Shown here: positions 62,484-64,000 of the stretch, in pieces
How the letters are laid out: each line of letters starts with the position of its first letter
Position numbering within the stretch: the stretch's first letter is position 1
DNA from: Bradyrhizobium guangdongense
Lineage (GTDB): Bacteria > Pseudomonadota > Alphaproteobacteria > Rhizobiales > Xanthobacteraceae
DNA length: 64,000 nucleotides
NCBI RefSeq assembly: GCF_004114975.1
Contig: NZ_CP030051.1
Location: 5,456,001-5,520,000 of the forward strand
Direction: 5' to 3'
Notes under the pieces: model-generated
What the model was told of the DNA's origin: nothing
Databases searched by the model: none
What the model saw: only the letters and a program-made list of their open reading frames with translations
Position numbers and translations under genes: made by a program

Positions 62484-62771
62484 TCACATGTGCCCCACTT
62501 CCTCGGGGACCTCATAAAACGTCGGATGGCGGTAGATCTTCGATTCCGCCGGCTCGAACATCATGCCCTTCTCGGCCGGATCGCTGGCAGTGATCGCGGC
62601 CGACGGCACGACCCAGATGGAGAGACCCTCGCCGCGACGGGTGTAGATGTCACGAGCGGCCTGCAGCGCCATGGTGGCATCGCTCGCGTGCAACGATCCC
62701 ACATGCTTGTGCGCGAGCCCGTTGCGGCTGCGAATGAAGACTTCCCACAGCGGCGTGTTCGGCGTGGTCAT
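62484..62771 (-). CDS. paaB: 1,2-phenylacetyl-CoA epoxidase subunit B
   Basis: 95 residues, the normal PaaB length. Begins LWEVFIRSRNGLAHKHVGSL and has SIWVVPSAAITASDPAEKGM and KIYRHPTFYEVPEEVGHM. Small subunit required for the epoxidase with PaaA and PaaC. 11 bases downstream of paaA. Confidence 0.95.
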   Translation of the reverse strand: MTTPNTPLWEVFIRSRNGLAHKHVGSLHASDATMALQAARDIYTRRGEGLSIWVVPSAAITASDPAEKGMMFEPAESKIYRHPTFYEVPEEVGHM

Positions 62772-62782
62772 AACGATCTCTC

Positions 62783-63775
62783 CTATTCGGCGGCTTGCGC
62801 GGTCTGGCGCCGTGCGCGCTTGGCCGCATAAGCGGCGGCTGCCTCGCGCACCCAGGCGCCCTCATCATGTGCCTTGCGGCGCGCAGCCATGCGGTCGCGG
62901 TTGCACGGGCCGTTGCCGGCGAGCACCTGCTTGAATTCGGTCCAGTCGATCTCGCTGTAGCGCCAGTGCCCTTCCGCATCCTTGATCATGCCGGGATCGG
63001 GAATGGTGAGACCGAGATATTGCGCCTGCGGCACGGTGGCATCGACGAACTTCTGGCGCAGCTCGTCGTTGGAGAAACGCTTGATCTTCCATCGCGTCGA
63101 GGCGTCGCTGTGCTGGCTCGCCGCATCCGGCGGCCCGAACATCATCAGCACCGGCCACCACCAGCGGTTCAGCGCATCCTGCGCCATCGCCTTCTGCTCA
63201 TCGGAGCCGCGGCACAGCGTCACCATGATCTCATAGCCCTGACGCTGGTGGAACGACTCCTCCTTGCAGACGCGGATCATCGCGCGCGCATAGGGACCGT
63301 ACGAGCAGCGGCACAGCGGGATCTGGTTCATGATCGCGGCGCCGTCGACCAGCCAGCCGATCGTGCCGATATCCGCCCAGGTCAGCGTCGGATAGTTGAA
63401 GATCGACGAATACTTCGCCTTCCCCGCCAGCATGGCGTCGACCAGTTCCTCGCGCGAGGCGCCGAGTGTCTCGGCGGCGGCATAGAGATAGAGCCCGTGG
63501 CCGCACTCGTCCTGCACTTTCGCCAGCAGCGCAGCCTTGCGGCGCAGCGTCGGCGCACGCGTGATCCAGTTGCCTTCGGGCAGCATGCCGACGATTTCGG
63601 AATGAGCGTGCTGGGAAATCTGGCGGGTGAGCGTCTTGCGGTAGGCCGCCGGCATCCAGTCGTTCGGCTCGATGCGTTCCTCGGCATCGATGCGCGCCTG
63701 GAACTGTGCAGCCTTGGCGGCGTCCTCGAGACCGCGATCGTCGGTCTCGGCCGTGTTCAGCGCCTGGGTGTACAT
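62783..63775 (-). CDS. paaA: 1,2-phenylacetyl-CoA epoxidase catalytic subunit
   Basis: 330 residues from ATG 63775, for which GGGAGG lies 7 bases upstream; ATG 63781 would be too close to that site. Di-iron ligands are in [15 protein letters not shown] (ExxH) and [15 protein letters not shown] (ExxH). Catalyses epoxidation of the phenylacetyl-CoA ring with O2. First structural gene of the operon, with a promoter and paaX upstream. Confidence 0.95.
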   Translation of the reverse strand: MYTQALNTAETDDRGLEDAAKAAQFQARIDAEERIEPNDWMPAAYRKTLTRQISQHAHSEIVGMLPEGNWITRAPTLRRKAALLAKVQDECGHGLYLYAAAETLGASREELVDAMLAGKAKYSSIFNYPTLTWADIGTIGWLVDGAAIMNQIPLCRCSYGPYARAMIRVCKEESFHQRQGYEIMVTLCRGSDEQKAMAQDALNRWWWPVLMMFGPPDAASQHSDASTRWKIKRFSNDELRQKFVDATVPQAQYLGLTIPDPGMIKDAEGHWRYSEIDWTEFKQVLAGNGPCNRDRMAARRKAHDEGAWVREAAAAYAAKRARRQTAQAAE

Positions 63776-63803
63776 GCGCATTCCTCCCGATGTATTGGGA
63801 GCC

Positions 63804-63831
63804 AATATATAACAATAATTATCTCATGCAA
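63804..63831 (-). promoter_or_regulatory. Putative paaA promoter and PaaX control region
   Basis: Minus strand: -35 TTGCAT (63831-63826), 16-base spacer, -10 TATATT (63809-63804), 29 bases upstream of ATG 63775. The 75-base paaX-paaA gap is strikingly AT-rich. The imperfect palindrome around ATCTTGCATGAGAT (63821-63834) overlaps the -35 and is a possible PaaX operator; it does not obviously match the enteric PaaX consensus. Confidence 0.5.
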
Positions 63832-63850
63832 GATATTTCTGTAACATAAA

Positions 63851-64000
63851 TCAGGTACCGAACCTCCGCTCCAACAGCTTTCGCGCCGGCGGCAGCGGCC
63901 CTTTCTCATTGGTCGCATGATCGTCGAGCCATTGTTCTGAGGGAGCCAGCAGGGCGCGATAGATCTCGCCGCAGAGCTCGCGAGCGGCCCTGCCCGGCCA
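63851..64000 (-). CDS. paaX: PaaX repressor, C-terminal part (truncated by window edge)
   Basis: The last 49 codons are inside the window. The reading frame gives WPGRAARELCGEIYRALLAP, then SEQWLDD and KLLERRFGT before the stop TGA. The WPG...Ar-Lc-eiY pattern resembles the C-terminal domain of PaaX, the phenylacetyl-CoA-responsive GntR-like repressor of paa genes. Same strand and immediately upstream of paaA supports the call. The N-terminal DNA-binding part lies beyond the window. Confidence 0.75.
   Translation of the reverse strand, partial: WPGRAARELCGEIYRALLAPSEQWLDDHATNEKGPLPPARKLLERRFGT

Overview
The window is a GC-rich alphaproteobacterial chromosome segment. The gene families, the divergently packed catabolic clusters and several families of dispersed palindromic repeats (for example the CGTCATTGCGAG / CTGGATTGCTTCG type) point to Bradyrhizobium or a close relative. 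It is a metabolic region: about 57 protein genes, no rRNA or tRNA recognised, no insertion sequence, prophage or CRISPR array. No gap between genes exceeds about 300 bases, and most intergenic gaps above 80 bases hold a palindromic repeat or a regulatory region.

Layout. (1) 1-13145, acyl-CoA catabolism: a 5'-truncated acyl-CoA synthetase, two acyl-CoA dehydrogenases, two crotonase-fold enzymes (one PaaG-like), an APH-type phosphotransferase with its DUF6285 partner, an SDR, a VOC protein, a YghU-type glutathione enzyme, a nitronate monooxygenase-like protein and a thiolase-like protein. The separate phosphotransferase, DUF6285 protein and ACAD11-like dehydrogenase look like a split version of ACAD10/11 or LvaABC, used for 4-hydroxyacyl-CoA breakdown. 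(2) 13282-17644, an RND efflux permease and its adaptor. (3) 17804-23755, three tandem methyl-accepting chemotaxis proteins with different sensor modules and nearly the same C-terminal tail. (4) 23925-27704, ltnD-otnI-otnK and divergent otnC, a complete L-threonate to dihydroxyacetone phosphate route. (5) 27875-37816, a LysR-centred divergon: one arm is a D-glutamate-cyclase-family protein plus a branched-chain-type ABC transporter, the other an M20 N-carbamoyl amidohydrolase and two 2-hydroxyacid/2-oxoacid dehydrogenases. (6) 37884-47926, a TtuC-type dehydrogenase, an SDR without the usual catalytic residues, an amidase, Aap-type amino-acid permeases divergent from an RpiR regulator, an aminotransferase, an Aap-type binding protein and an Asp/Glu-racemase-fold protein. 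(7) 47923-53489, a TetR regulator divergent from ferredoxin, cytochrome P450 and a metabolite:H+ symporter, followed by a sulfite-oxidase-fold protein and an alpha/beta hydrolase-OsmC fusion. (8) 53494-57983, a MocR regulator divergent from an EamA exporter, then a YeeE/YedE sulfur transporter and an MDR oxidoreductase. (9) 58049-64000, the phenylacetate operon, paaX (partial)-paaA-B-C-D-E-I-K on the minus strand.

How the genes work together: regions 1 and 9 feed fatty acids and aromatic acids to acetyl-CoA/succinyl-CoA; regions 4-6 take up and degrade sugar acids, amides and amino-acid derivatives, each with a local regulator. I found no single clearly new system. The best candidates for undescribed biology are the region 5-6 catabolic cluster, the split ACAD10/11 module and the P450 cluster under TetR control. 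All functions are read from sequence motifs and remembered family features; no database search was run.
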